Source: a bacterium C-53 (lineage in GTDB: Bacteria; Bacillota; Clostridia; Lachnospirales; Lachnospiraceae). From it: a DNA stretch of 64,000 bases. This document shows, piece by piece, positions 17,560 through 26,231 of the stretch (its first letter is position 1; each line of letters begins with the position of its first letter). The DNA is taken from assembly GCA_003612525.1 (NCBI GenBank), contig RAZD01000006.1, positions 124,001 through 188,000 on the forward strand, read 5' to 3'. Position numbers and translations under genes: made by a program. The notes beneath the pieces were generated by a model. That model was given only the letters and a program-made list of their open reading frames with translations. It had not been told where the DNA came from and searched no databases.

Positions 17560-18273
17560 TCAAACTCCTTTTAATGTTTTGTTAATCTCCCTGAAATCCT
17601 TAAGTGCCTGAACCCCGATAAAGAAAATTTTTTTCAGGTTAATGGAGTTCGTGCCTCCTTGCCTGGGGCGGAACGTAATAGGCATATATTTCACTTTCAA
17701 CCCTTTTTTCGCATATATCACGGATATAATCACATTTGACAGGTTGAAATCTTTCGGAATCAGTCCGATATACTCCTTCAATGTCCCGGCTTTCATAAGG
17801 CGGAAGGGTGTATTCGCATCCGTAACGGTCACACCAAAGCAGACTTTCAGCGTCAGCTTTAAAACTTTTGTGACAAAAACTCTGGATTTGCCGTCCTGCC
17901 TGCTGCTCCGGTGCCCGATCACCATATCATAACGATCGCGCATCTCCCAAAACGGCCAGAATTCTTCCGGCATCGTCTGTCCATCGGAATCTGTCTGAAA
18001 GATATAATCCGCCCCGTGCTCCAGCGCGTAATGATACGCAAAAAAGAGGGTTGCGCCGTGACCGCCGTTTTTCTTTGTCAGTGGCAGAAACTGCGGTCTG
18101 CTTTTTGCACATTCCTTCATAATTTCGTATGTGTCATCCCTGCTTCCGTCATTCACAATCAACAACCGCGACTCCGTTCCTGTCTTTACCACGATCGGAT
18201 ACCACTGTTCAATTATCTCCTTTATTGTATCCCTCTCGTTGTATGCCGGGATAACAATATACAATTTATCCAT
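17560..18273 (-). CDS. Family 2 glycosyltransferase (dolichol/polyprenyl-phosphate sugar synthase-like)
   Basis: The 237-residue protein has a GT-A fold: IVIPAYNERDTI at the N-terminus, LLIVNDGSRDDT near 40, YIFQTDSDGQTMPEEF with the DSD metal site near 92, and the RQGGTNSI motif near the C-terminus. This set matches DPM1/GtrB-like enzymes that transfer a sugar to a lipid phosphate. It has no membrane span, so it is the soluble type. The upstream and downstream neighbours are unrelated, and it ends at the bidirectional hairpin. The sugar and lipid acceptor are unknown. Confidence 0.88.
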   Translation of the reverse strand: MDKLYIVIPAYNERDTIKEIIEQWYPIVVKTGTESRLLIVNDGSRDDTYEIMKECAKSRPQFLPLTKKNGGHGATLFFAYHYALEHGADYIFQTDSDGQTMPEEFWPFWEMRDRYDMVIGHRSSRQDGKSRVFVTKVLKLTLKVCFGVTVTDANTPFRLMKAGTLKEYIGLIPKDFNLSNVIISVIYAKKGLKVKYMPITFRPRQGGTNSINLKKIFFIGVQALKDFREINKTLKGV

Positions 18274-18345
18274 TCCTTCGTCCTTTCATAATCAGACTCC
18301 ATTACCTTTACCCATTATATCGTAAACGTCTTTAATTTCAAGCAT

Positions 18346-19548
18346 TTATTTCAGTTCATACCTGCAGCGCTCTGTATGCCACCACAAATCTTCATCTTCT
18401 GCCGAATCCGGCATCTGATTCGACACATACTGAAAACCTCCGCCCTCCATTAGCCGTATCACTACCCTGTGTGAAAACAGTTTCGACGTATTCTCATTCG
18501 GATACACTGCATTTACAAAAAGTTCAATCGTTCCATCTGCATTTTCCCGGCAGCTCACCACTTCCGGATAAGGAATGTCAGGATACTCCGCATCGTAAAA
18601 TCCCCGCGGCCTGTATTCATATGTCCTGCTTTTTGAATCATAAACGGTTTTTGACCGAAGTGTCCTGCTGTCAATATCCAGATACGTCATAATGACAGAT
18701 TCAAATTCTTCCTCCGGTATCTGGTAAACTGCATCCTCGTCGATATGTTCCGCCATTGTATATGGAGTGGGCCTCTTCTTCACAGACTCATAAAAAGCGT
18801 CAAATAAATCATAAAAGTCCAAATCTCCAAAATCATTTTCATTCCAGTCCAGCAGAAACAGGTTATTTCTCTCATAGCCAACCAGCTGCAAATATTTGTG
18901 GTTCCATTCCCTGCACTGCCTGTCTAACGGCTTCACTCTTAATGCGGTATGCTCTGACAATTCACTGAATGTAAGCGCATACTGCTCATCTGAATAACCG
19001 CTCCCCTCGAATATTAAATAGCCCTCCTCCGTAAATTCCCAGACATCAGCCGGATAGCAGACAATGCTTCTGTTTTCCACCTGACCGTTATTATATTCGT
19101 AATAACGGCTTGTTATATCAATATCTCCATTTTCCGTCACGATATCATATTGATGAAACCCGTCTGTATCTGTCACGGCTATCATGGTCAGTTCAGCCGG
19201 ATTCCCTGCATTCACTGCCTGACAAAATTTCATCACCTGATCCGCATTCACCATATCTGTTCTGTTTTTATCGTCAACTGCCGCATAACCATGCTTACCG
19301 AACTCATGAACTATTTTCTGCACCGTTTCCAGGTTGTCTGCTCTGCCAGTCCGCACAAGTGCATTGTGGATATTTTCAAAAACCTCCCCGGCATGTTTCG
19401 GTTCCGGTCTCTCCGGTTCTGGTGTCACCGTTTCCACCTCTGCCGCCGCCCGGTCCATCTGTGCATGGCCGCCACACCCGTTTAGAATAAATGCAAATGG
19501 AGCCAAAATCAAAACTGCCACCGAAATTTTTTTATTGATTCCGTTCAA
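18346..19548 (-). CDS. DUF6070-like lipoprotein encoded after the penicillin-binding protein
   Basis: The protein has 400 residues with a lipoprotein signal: a basic n-region, a hydrophobic core (VAVLILAPFAFI) and lipobox LNGC. After a Pro/Glu-rich linker comes a helical segment (FENIHNALVRTGRADNLETVQKIVHEFGKHGYAAVDDKNR) and a beta-rich domain with many aromatic residues. The pattern resembles DUF6070, an uncharacterised Lachnospiraceae family; this is recognition from memory. TTG at 19548 with GGAGA six bases upstream is preferred; ATG at 19587 is possible. It overlaps the end of the penicillin-binding protein gene by 17 bases, so the two are one operon and probably share regulation by BlaI. 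Confidence 0.7.
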   Translation of the reverse strand: MNGINKKISVAVLILAPFAFILNGCGGHAQMDRAAAEVETVTPEPERPEPKHAGEVFENIHNALVRTGRADNLETVQKIVHEFGKHGYAAVDDKNRTDMVNADQVMKFCQAVNAGNPAELTMIAVTDTDGFHQYDIVTENGDIDITSRYYEYNNGQVENRSIVCYPADVWEFTEEGYLIFEGSGYSDEQYALTFSELSEHTALRVKPLDRQCREWNHKYLQLVGYERNNLFLLDWNENDFGDLDFYDLFDAFYESVKKRPTPYTMAEHIDEDAVYQIPEEEFESVIMTYLDIDSRTLRSKTVYDSKSRTYEYRPRGFYDAEYPDIPYPEVVSCRENADGTIELFVNAVYPNENTSKLFSHRVVIRLMEGGGFQYVSNQMPDSAEDEDLWWHTERCRYELK

Positions 19549-21652
19549 ACCAGTTCTCCAAAACCTGCTTTTCCTTCGCAACAACATATCCGCTTCCTCC
19601 CCGGCCTTTCACATCTTCCACCATCGTGATCGTCAGAATCGGAGAAGTTTCCGCCTTATCCGGCGTAAACAGGACAAACCATCCGAGTTCAGTTCCGGAA
19701 GTATCTTCCTTTGACGCCTTAATCTCCGCCGTTCCGGTCTTTCCTGCCAGCACGACATCTTCTCTGTGTGCGTCATATCCTGTTCCGTTTGGGTCATTCA
19801 CCACTTTTATAAGTCCCTGCAATACCCGGTCTGATGTCTCATGCGAAAATGCATCCGGAATCCAATATGTACCATCCGTCTCCTGCCTGTGTAAAAGATA
19901 TGGTTTGATCAGATTGCCCTCATTGCAAAAAGCAGAATAAATGCATGCCATATGCAGCGGATTGACTAAAATCTGTCCCTGCCCGTATCCGCTGTCCGCC
20001 AGCTGTACTTCCGTTTCAATATGTTCTGTGTTTGAATACTGCGACTGCGCCATCTTGATCTCAAATGGCATTTCCGTGTAAAAACCAAGTTTCTTAAGAG
20101 AACTTTCCATCTGATCGGAACCTATCTTTAAGGCAGCTTTTGCAAAGTATATATTATCGGAATAAATCAATGCATTTTCCAAAATGACAGGCTCATACGT
20201 ATGCAGGGTCGTTACATAATAGGATCCCCAAGATGCATCCTTCTGCCAGCTCGCACCGACATTTCCGTAATCCTCCTCCGGGTTGACGGCTCCCGATTGA
20301 AGCCCAACTGCTGCCGTCACTGATTTAAAGGTAGATCCCGGACACCATGCCTGCCGGAAGCGGTTATACATCGGCTTGTTTTCATCCTCATTTAACGCTG
20401 TCCACCGCGCATTTGACAACCCCATAATAAATTCGTTGTTATCGTATGACGGAGTGCTTACCAGAGCCAGCACTTCTCCTGTATACGGATTCATGGCCAC
20501 CGAACAGCTTTTATCCTCTTTATACTGCTCATATAAATCCTGTTGAAGCCTTGCATCAATTGTCAGGCTCACATTCTGTCCGTCCTGAACCGGCAGATTG
20601 GCCAGCTCCTTTTTCTCATTTCCGTTTCCATCCACAATAAAAATGCGATATCCGTTCCGGCCCTTCAGCTCCTTCTCAAACAGACCTTCCATGCCGGTTC
20701 TTCCGATTACACTGTTTGCCGTATACCCTTCACCCTTATGCTCCTCAAGATCTTCTGCCGTCACATTCTGAACATAGCCGATCAGATGCGCAGCAGCTTC
20801 CGCATATGGATAAGACCGCACCTGTGTGTCAGATATCATCACGCCGGGGATCTCAAGCAGTTTTTCATGCCGTTCTTTCTCTTTCAACGTTTTTTCGTCC
20901 GGTTCCGATTCCATCTGTTCCGCCTCGTCTACTTTCGGAATCGTCTTAATCGGAACAAACGAATCCTCTTTCACCCATTTGGCCGACAGACTTTTTTCAA
21001 TTGATTCCAAAGTCACATCCAGCATCTCAGACATTGCCTGAAATGCCAATTCTTCATCCTGAAGTTTTCCGGGAACAATTCCAACTGACGAAGCCGTCCC
21101 TTTTCCTGCCATCTTGTTTCCATAACGGTCCAAAATCTCTCCCCGTTCCGCCTGCGAGGAAACCACCCTGACTTTATCATCCGGCAAAAGCTCGGGAAAA
21201 ATCAGCGAATCATTCCATCGCAGCTCATATTCACTCTCCCCTTCCAGAAAAAACGCCTGGTTATCAAAGCTGACCGTTCCGGCAACAGTTTCAAATGATG
21301 TATGGTAGGATACCGCCATCTGCTCCTCATCGTAACCGTGAATCTCAACCTTCATATTCTGCACTTCCATACCTTCATAAATTGCCGAATTGCGGTTTAT
21401 GAAATCCTCCTGCTCCACATTAAGAGAGGCTTCCACATTCAGCATTGCATACATCTCCTCGTATTCCTGTTTCGGTATATGGCTCATATATTCTGTCAGA
21501 AGCTCCTCCGGCGTCTTTCGGGTATCCTCTTTTTTCAAAACAAGAAACGTAAAGACCGCTGCCCCTATAACTCCAATACTGATCAGCGGTATAATAATTC
21601 CCAAATATTTTACATTTCGCCTTCTCCTCCGGCTTCTCTTTCTTCTTCCCAC
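19532..21652 (-). CDS. MecA-like class B penicillin-binding protein (NTF2-like N-terminal domain, transpeptidase)
   Basis: The protein has 706 residues. A very basic N-terminus (GRRKRSRRRRR) precedes one membrane span (LGIIIPLISIGVIGAAVFTFLVL). An NTF2-like domain as in MecA follows (KTPEELLTEYMSHIPKQEYEEMYAML...), then the PBP dimerisation domain (RGEILDRYGNKMA; VIGRTGMEGLFE) and the transpeptidase domain with SxxK as PGSTFK (serine near 440), SDN (YSDNIYF near 502) and AGKTGTAE near 640. It cross-links peptidoglycan outside the membrane. GTG at 21652, with GGAGGAGG five bases upstream, is the best start. A BlaI-type palindrome and a promoter lie just upstream, pointing to beta-lactam-inducible expression. 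Confidence 0.9.
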   Translation of the reverse strand: MGRRKRSRRRRRNVKYLGIIIPLISIGVIGAAVFTFLVLKKEDTRKTPEELLTEYMSHIPKQEYEEMYAMLNVEASLNVEQEDFINRNSAIYEGMEVQNMKVEIHGYDEEQMAVSYHTSFETVAGTVSFDNQAFFLEGESEYELRWNDSLIFPELLPDDKVRVVSSQAERGEILDRYGNKMAGKGTASSVGIVPGKLQDEELAFQAMSEMLDVTLESIEKSLSAKWVKEDSFVPIKTIPKVDEAEQMESEPDEKTLKEKERHEKLLEIPGVMISDTQVRSYPYAEAAAHLIGYVQNVTAEDLEEHKGEGYTANSVIGRTGMEGLFEKELKGRNGYRIFIVDGNGNEKKELANLPVQDGQNVSLTIDARLQQDLYEQYKEDKSCSVAMNPYTGEVLALVSTPSYDNNEFIMGLSNARWTALNEDENKPMYNRFRQAWCPGSTFKSVTAAVGLQSGAVNPEEDYGNVGASWQKDASWGSYYVTTLHTYEPVILENALIYSDNIYFAKAALKIGSDQMESSLKKLGFYTEMPFEIKMAQSQYSNTEHIETEVQLADSGYGQGQILVNPLHMACIYSAFCNEGNLIKPYLLHRQETDGTYWIPDAFSHETSDRVLQGLIKVVNDPNGTGYDAHREDVVLAGKTGTAEIKASKEDTSGTELGWFVLFTPDKAETSPILTITMVEDVKGRGGSGYVVAKEKQVLENWFERNQ

Positions 21653-21671
21653 TTTATCCTCCTCCATTTTA

Positions 21672-21683
21672 TTACATATGTAA
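21672..21683. promoter_or_regulatory. BlaI/MecI-type operator (TTACATATGTAA) before the penicillin-binding protein
   Basis: This perfect 12-bp palindrome is identical to the one in the blaI promoter at 40672-40683 and fits the BlaI/MecI core TACAnnTGTA. It lies in the leader, 20 bases before the GTG start. Confidence 0.8.
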
Positions 21684-21724
21684 GAATTCATAATACAACA
21701 AAACTTGTTCTGCTCTTACTTGAA

Positions 21725-21753
21725 ATATTACTATTGTAGGATTTAATTGTCAA
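21725..21753 (-). promoter_or_regulatory. Promoter of the penicillin-binding protein operon with overlapping second operator
   Basis: The minus strand has TTGACA, 17 bases, then TAATAT. The -10 overlaps TTACTATTGTAG (plus strand, 21728-21739), a one-mismatch version of the BlaI core TACAnnTGTA, so a repressor bound there would block RNA polymerase. Confidence 0.65.
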
Positions 21754-21805
21754 GACATATCATTGAAACCACAATCAGCAGACAGCAGTCTGATACAATA
21801 AAACA

Positions 21806-21831
21806 GGCAGTCATCCCGCCCCATGACTGCC
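21806..21831 (-). terminator. Rho-independent terminator
   Basis: GGCAGTCAT and ATGACTGCC form a nine-bp stem with an eight-base loop, followed on the minus strand by TGTTTTATT. It ends the gene at 21839-22423 before the next promoter. Confidence 0.8.
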
Positions 21832-21838
21832 CACACGT

Positions 21839-22423
21839 TTATTTTTTTCGTGCAGCTTTTTTCGCTGCCTTTATATCCGTTATTCCATTGGCTCCATTCA
21901 CTTTCTGCATCAGTGAATCCGCAAATTGTTTAAATGCTTCCGCCTCTTCCTTCTGTTGAATATTCACCGGATGATACTGATCGTCCTTCGTATTGCTTGC
22001 CACCACAAAGAGTGTCATTATCTCCTTTCGATCTTTGTCATACAAGGTCATATAACCGTTTTTCGAATCGACCATTCCAAGATCATCTTTTCCATAGTGA
22101 AGCGGCTCGCCATAGCTCAGATCTCCGCCGTCAAATGACAACGGAACCAGATACAGATCTCCCGGCTTAAATGCAACCGCATAATACCAGTATCTTGTCG
22201 TAGTTGTGATGGTCCTGCCTCCTCCTCCAAGTGAGAAATCCTCTCTCGTACCATACGCAGCCGTATAGGATTCTCCTTCAGGCACTACGTTTCTCACGAT
22301 TTTTTTAATTTTACGCTTTTCTTCACTGTCTGCACCTTTCTTCTCATCCAGCGTCATTTTTACATATACGATAATAAAAAGTATAACTACAGCAGCAATT
22401 CCAATTATAATGTAATTTGTCAT
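21839..22423 (-). CDS. Membrane-anchored hypothetical protein
   Basis: The protein has 194 residues. Residues 4-22 form a single N-terminal membrane span (YIIIGIAAVVILFIIVYV). The rest is a soluble domain with a Gly-rich/Thr-rich stretch (DFSLGGGGRTITTTTRYWYYAVAF) and a Lys/Ala-rich C-terminal tail ending AAKKAARKK. I do not recognise the family. The ATG at 22423 follows GGAGAGTGAAATC. It is 26 bases downstream of the next minus-strand gene, which also encodes a membrane protein, so the two probably form an operon and may interact. Confidence 0.7.
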   Translation of the reverse strand: MTNYIIIGIAAVVILFIIVYVKMTLDEKKGADSEEKRKIKKIVRNVVPEGESYTAAYGTREDFSLGGGGRTITTTTRYWYYAVAFKPGDLYLVPLSFDGGDLSYGEPLHYGKDDLGMVDSKNGYMTLYDKDRKEIMTLFVVASNTKDDQYHPVNIQQKEEAEAFKQFADSLMQKVNGANGITDIKAAKKAARKK

Positions 22424-22449
22424 GATTTCACTCTCCGTCTGAATTATTT

Positions 22450-22890
22450 TTAAATAACCTTCAAATATGCACGGTTAAAACTCTTCTTCCCATCCTTAAT
22501 GTATGTAATATCAAAGTTCCTCACATCCGTACACATATACGTCCGTGTGAACGCCGAACGGTTTGACCTTGCATCCATAAATGTAATCTCACCAAGCTCA
22601 TCCAAAGTCCATTTCCTTTTGCAGATTACTATACCGTTTTCATAAAACTCCATAAAATCCCCGCAATGAATCAGTGGGAAAAACACCCATACCGCTGCAC
22701 AAAGCGCAACACAGGACGCCAGTAATCCTGCCAGTACACTGACAGGCCCGCCTTGTGGCGGATTTCCTCTGACTCCTGCAATTATAACCACACCTGCAAG
22801 CAAAACACGGAGTGAGGTCCGTAATGCAATTTTCCCCATATTGGCATGCGCCTCTGTCAGCTTCCGGCCTAATTCTTTCTCTTTCTGCAC
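22450..22890 (-). CDS. Hypothetical membrane protein, two predicted spans
   Basis: The protein has 146 residues: a charged N-terminal helix, then two hydrophobic segments (SLRVLLAGVVIIAGV and VSVLAGLLASCVALCAAVWVFFPLI) joined by a GNPPQGGP turn, then a soluble C-terminal domain (DFMEFYENGIVICKRKWTLDELGEITFMDARS) resembling PH-like membrane-protein tails. The family is not recognised. GTG at 22890 has AAAGGAG six bases upstream; ATG at 22914 has no ribosome site. It is followed after 26 bases by another membrane protein gene. Confidence 0.65.
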   Translation of the reverse strand: MQKEKELGRKLTEAHANMGKIALRTSLRVLLAGVVIIAGVRGNPPQGGPVSVLAGLLASCVALCAAVWVFFPLIHCGDFMEFYENGIVICKRKWTLDELGEITFMDARSNRSAFTRTYMCTDVRNFDITYIKDGKKSFNRAYLKVI

Positions 22891-22992
22891 CTGCCTCTCC
22901 TTTCCCTTCTGCATAATTTGTCCGTTACAATACTATTATGCGACGTATCTGTTTTCCTTGCAACAGATTTTACCCTGTAAACATACAAAAAA

Positions 22993-23024
22993 TGCCAGCC
23001 CCGTACCGATTCCGACACCTGGCT
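22993..23024 (-). terminator. Terminator after the DUF3795 gene
   Basis: On the minus strand GCCAG...CTGGC close a stem with further pairing inside (GTGTCG with CGGTAC, two GU pairs), followed by ATTTTTTG. It lies 30 bases after the stop at 23055. Confidence 0.7.
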
Positions 23025-23054
23025 GACAATTTTATTTTTCTGGCACAATCCGCT

Positions 23055-23315
23055 TTATTTTTCACACCACTTCTTACACTGGTCGATTCTTACCCCATTA
23101 TCGCTTTGCTCCGTTTCGTAGGCAAACGTATGTAACACAGAGCATACAAAATCACTGCACTCTCCGCAATGATTCTGTTCCTTTGTTTCACAGCAGGACT
23201 TGACGGGACAACTGTCTGCCCAGAACGGCTTATCCATGCTCACGCAGCCTTTGCAGCCCATTTTTTCACGAAAATCGCACTCACTGCAAAGCAACCCACA
23301 TCTTGACTCAACCAT
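23055..23315 (-). CDS. DUF3795-type cysteine-rich small protein
   Basis: The 86-residue protein contains eleven cysteines in spaced groups: CGLLCSECDFREKMGCKGC, CPVKSCC, CGECSDFVC and a final CKKWC. This matches DUF3795 proteins, common in Clostridia, presumed to bind metal (zinc or iron-sulphur) although the role is unknown. No signal peptide is visible, so it is cytosolic. The ATG at 23315 follows a weak GGAGG site. It has its own terminator and is likely a single-gene unit. Confidence 0.8.
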   Translation of the reverse strand: MVESRCGLLCSECDFREKMGCKGCVSMDKPFWADSCPVKSCCETKEQNHCGECSDFVCSVLHTFAYETEQSDNGVRIDQCKKWCEK

Positions 23316-23481
23316 AATATTGTACCTCCAAAGTTTTCTCTACAGTATAACAGAAGAAACACGACAACTGTATGCCGTGTTTCCCCCATTTTATTGCCTG
23401 ATTTCGATTTCTTTTTCAGGTTTCCTGTTTTTGATTCACCGTCCATTCTTATTGACAATATATATGTTGTATCAAATATGC

Positions 23482-24270
23482 TCATATATATCTGAATATA
23501 TTATAAATATTAATACAGATAATAACTGCCATAAGCCCCATAAAGAGTTTGTCCACTGTTCTATTTTCTATCTTTTTGTTGATTTTGCTTCCTGCCAGTC
23601 CACCCAGAACGCCGCATGCTATCATCAGAATCAGTATTTGCGGTTCGAACGGCGGAACATTGTTTTTGAATACCGTTGACAGAAGGCTGGAAATCTGCGA
23701 AAACATAATCACATAAATAGAATACAGCGCCGCCTGCTTTGTCTCCATAGAGAAGAAAAAAAACAAAACAACGAGATTAATCGGCCCGCCTCCAATGCCC
23801 AAAAAGGAAGAAAGGATTCCAAGTATGATACCAATTCCAAAGATCACAGCCCGGCTCTGCACATTTTTTGTATGAATCTTCTCTTTACGTACTGTATAGG
23901 CGAGCGTCCCCACAGTCACAATCATCAGAACAAACGCCTGAACCGCTCCAACACGGCTGCTGTCTTCCAGACGGCTGATAATCCCCTGGTACAGTTCCTT
24001 TCCCGTCAGACCGCCCACCACGCCGCCAAGCGCAAGCACGGTCGCAAATGCCTTGTCAAATACAAACGTATGCTTTGCCTTCAAATTTTTGTACAGAGAA
24101 ACCACCGACATGGACAATACCGTGCATCCGGATAAAAAGGAAACCGTAGTGACTGCCATAACTCCCGTCGCATCTAAGACAGGCTTAATAATCACCCCGC
24201 CGCCTATACCGCAGATTGCACCTACAACCGAAGAAAAAAAACAAACCAGTATAATAATCAGATATTCCAT
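23482..24270 (-). CDS. TauE/SafE-family anion/sulphonate exporter
   Basis: The 262-residue protein has about eight hydrophobic spans and two family repeats with Gly-rich motifs: VGAICGIGGGVIIKPVLD near the N-terminus and ILSSFLGIGGGPINLVVLFFF in the second half. The TauE/SafE family exports sulphite, sulphonates and related anions. It starts 25 bases after the chemoreceptor-binding-protein fusion and is therefore the last gene of the ABC/sensor operon. An exporter at the end of an importer operon suggests it removes a product (for example sulphite) of the imported compound, but the substrate is unknown. Confidence 0.85.
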   Translation of the reverse strand: MEYLIIILVCFFSSVVGAICGIGGGVIIKPVLDATGVMAVTTVSFLSGCTVLSMSVVSLYKNLKAKHTFVFDKAFATVLALGGVVGGLTGKELYQGIISRLEDSSRVGAVQAFVLMIVTVGTLAYTVRKEKIHTKNVQSRAVIFGIGIILGILSSFLGIGGGPINLVVLFFFFSMETKQAALYSIYVIMFSQISSLLSTVFKNNVPPFEPQILILMIACGVLGGLAGSKINKKIENRTVDKLFMGLMAVIICINIYNIFRYI

Positions 24271-24295
24271 TCAACTTCCCTTCTGCAGGCTGTTC

Positions 24296-26209
24296 TTACC
24301 GCGCTGCCTTTATCATATTGTCCAGCATCACATACCGGCCCACCGGCACAGTGCCCTTCACCTGTCCGGACTCTGCAAATTCTCTCTGCTGGATTTCGTA
24401 AAATTTAGCTACATCGCCTCTTTTAGCGCCCACGCTCACAAACCCGGAGGTCAGCCACTGCGCGTCTCTGCGCTGTTCGTATGCGCTTGCTTTATCAATT
24501 GACGTCACCTCAGATATCCAGTCCGCTATTTGTTTTACATTGCCTTCTACCGCTCTGTAATTCATCCCCTTATAAATCGCCCTTGTGAAACGCAAAACCT
24601 GTTCAGGATGTTCTTTTGCATACTTCGGCAGTGTAATCCATGAGGAAATGGATGCTGTCTTATTGCTATATGTCATATTATTTGCAAGCACCACCGCATC
24701 ATTCCCAAGCTTCTTCAAGACCTCCAGCGTGTATGGTGACCAGATCACCCCGACGTCCAGGCTGCCATTTTTCATTCCTGACACAACCTCTTCCGGCTTC
24801 ATATTTATAATTTCAACATCGGCTTCGGAAATACCCTCCGCACTCAGTGCAAGCCGCAAAATCGTCTCGCTGGATGCATTTTCTACATTTCCGATTCTTT
24901 TGCCCTTAAGGTCCGCCGTCGTCCTTACATCATGCTTGCGGTTCCCAATGATTGCTTCCGCATTGGACAAATGGGACATCAGCACAATTGCCGCTCTACC
25001 CTGGATACAAAATTTATGCGCTCCATTGCCAATGTAGCCAAAATCAATCTTTCCGTCTTCCATCGCTTTAATGATTTCAAGACCGTTTGCGTACTCATGA
25101 AGCTCCACACGAATGTTTTCCTGTTCGAAAGCCCCTCTTCTGATCGCCGGAATGATCGCACAGAGGCTCCCGTAATTAGGCATATACGCAACATGGAGTG
25201 TCTGTACCGGATGCGCACTGATCAGTTTCACGGATTGGGCCGGCTCCCTGTCGGTTCTCTGCATTCCTTCACAGATTTCGCATGCCATACATGCTTTTTC
25301 ACCAATATTCAATGCATTCTTTACAACATCCTTAAAGTGTGTCACAATGCTTTCCGTCGCAGAATAGTTGCCCGTGCTGAGCTTCTCCAAAGATTCCATA
25401 TTTTCTATGATATATCCCTTTTCCGCATCCATCTCCCCGGAATTCTCTTCAATCTGACTGATCTTTACGGTCACATCCTGTATCATATGATTGGTCCGTT
25501 CCACCAGCTCATCTGTCTTTTTAAGGCTCTGCGTCTGCTTTTCGAATGTGCTCTGTACCATCTCAATATTGGCCACGGACTTATTTGACTTCTCCTCAAG
25601 CGAATGAATAATCTCCTCAATCGCCTTCGCATTCTGCCTGCTCTGTTCCGCCAAAGCACGTATTTCTCCTGCCACAACCGCAAATCCGCGGCCGGATTCT
25701 CCTGCTCTTGCCGCTTCAATGGATGCGTTGAGGCTCAGAAGGTTCGTCTGACTTGCAATATTATTGATCATGTCAACTGCCTGACGTATCTCTTTTGTCG
25801 CCCGGTTTGTTTCCAGAGCATCCTTTGCGATTTCTTCAATACAGCTTTCCGTAGCGGCATTCTCATCCATTAATTCTCTGAAAATACCGATCATCTCCTG
25901 ATTCCCCGCCTGCATATCAGATGCCGAACTGTTTAAGTCCTCGACGTGACGGCTGGTCTGATCAATAATCTGCCCCATTTTAATTGTGCTTTTATTGATT
26001 TCTCTCGTTCGTGATGCAAGTTCACTGTTTGCGTCATTGATCATTTCGATCGAATTGCCTACTGCATTCACCGCTACATTTGTGCCATCCGCTATGTAAT
26101 TCATCTCAAGAATATTTTTAATCAGGTTTTCAAGATTTCTCTTTAAAGATTCCGAAACCTCCGGCTTTTTATTCTTTGTCAAATCTTTTTTCTTCTTAAA
26201 AAGTTTCAC
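24296..26209 (-). CDS. Soluble methyl-accepting chemoreceptor fused to an ABC substrate-binding domain
   Basis: The 637-residue protein has no membrane span. Residues 1-300 are a long helical chemoreceptor signalling domain whose hairpin tip is at 150-185 ([35 protein letters not shown]), the part that contacts CheA and CheW. A CxxCxxC cluster lies at 307-313. Residues 337-637 are an NMT1/SsuA-like binding domain. It matches the operon's own lipoprotein at many points: YMPNYGSL, GYIGxGAHKxCIxG, WSP, SWI-PxYA, YEQRxDAxWLT and YVMLDxM. It lies 22 bases after the response regulator gene. The likely role is to sense the imported substrate inside the cell and feed it to chemotaxis; this is inference. 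Confidence 0.9.
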   Translation of the reverse strand: MKLFKKKKDLTKNKKPEVSESLKRNLENLIKNILEMNYIADGTNVAVNAVGNSIEMINDANSELASRTREINKSTIKMGQIIDQTSRHVEDLNSSASDMQAGNQEMIGIFRELMDENAATESCIEEIAKDALETNRATKEIRQAVDMINNIASQTNLLSLNASIEAARAGESGRGFAVVAGEIRALAEQSRQNAKAIEEIIHSLEEKSNKSVANIEMVQSTFEKQTQSLKKTDELVERTNHMIQDVTVKISQIEENSGEMDAEKGYIIENMESLEKLSTGNYSATESIVTHFKDVVKNALNIGEKACMACEICEGMQRTDREPAQSVKLISAHPVQTLHVAYMPNYGSLCAIIPAIRRGAFEQENIRVELHEYANGLEIIKAMEDGKIDFGYIGNGAHKFCIQGRAAIVLMSHLSNAEAIIGNRKHDVRTTADLKGKRIGNVENASSETILRLALSAEGISEADVEIINMKPEEVVSGMKNGSLDVGVIWSPYTLEVLKKLGNDAVVLANNMTYSNKTASISSWITLPKYAKEHPEQVLRFTRAIYKGMNYRAVEGNVKQIADWISEVTSIDKASAYEQRRDAQWLTSGFVSVGAKRGDVAKFYEIQQREFAESGQVKGTVPVGRYVMLDNMIKAAR

Positions 26210-26231
26210 AGACTTCCCCCTTTTATCTATG

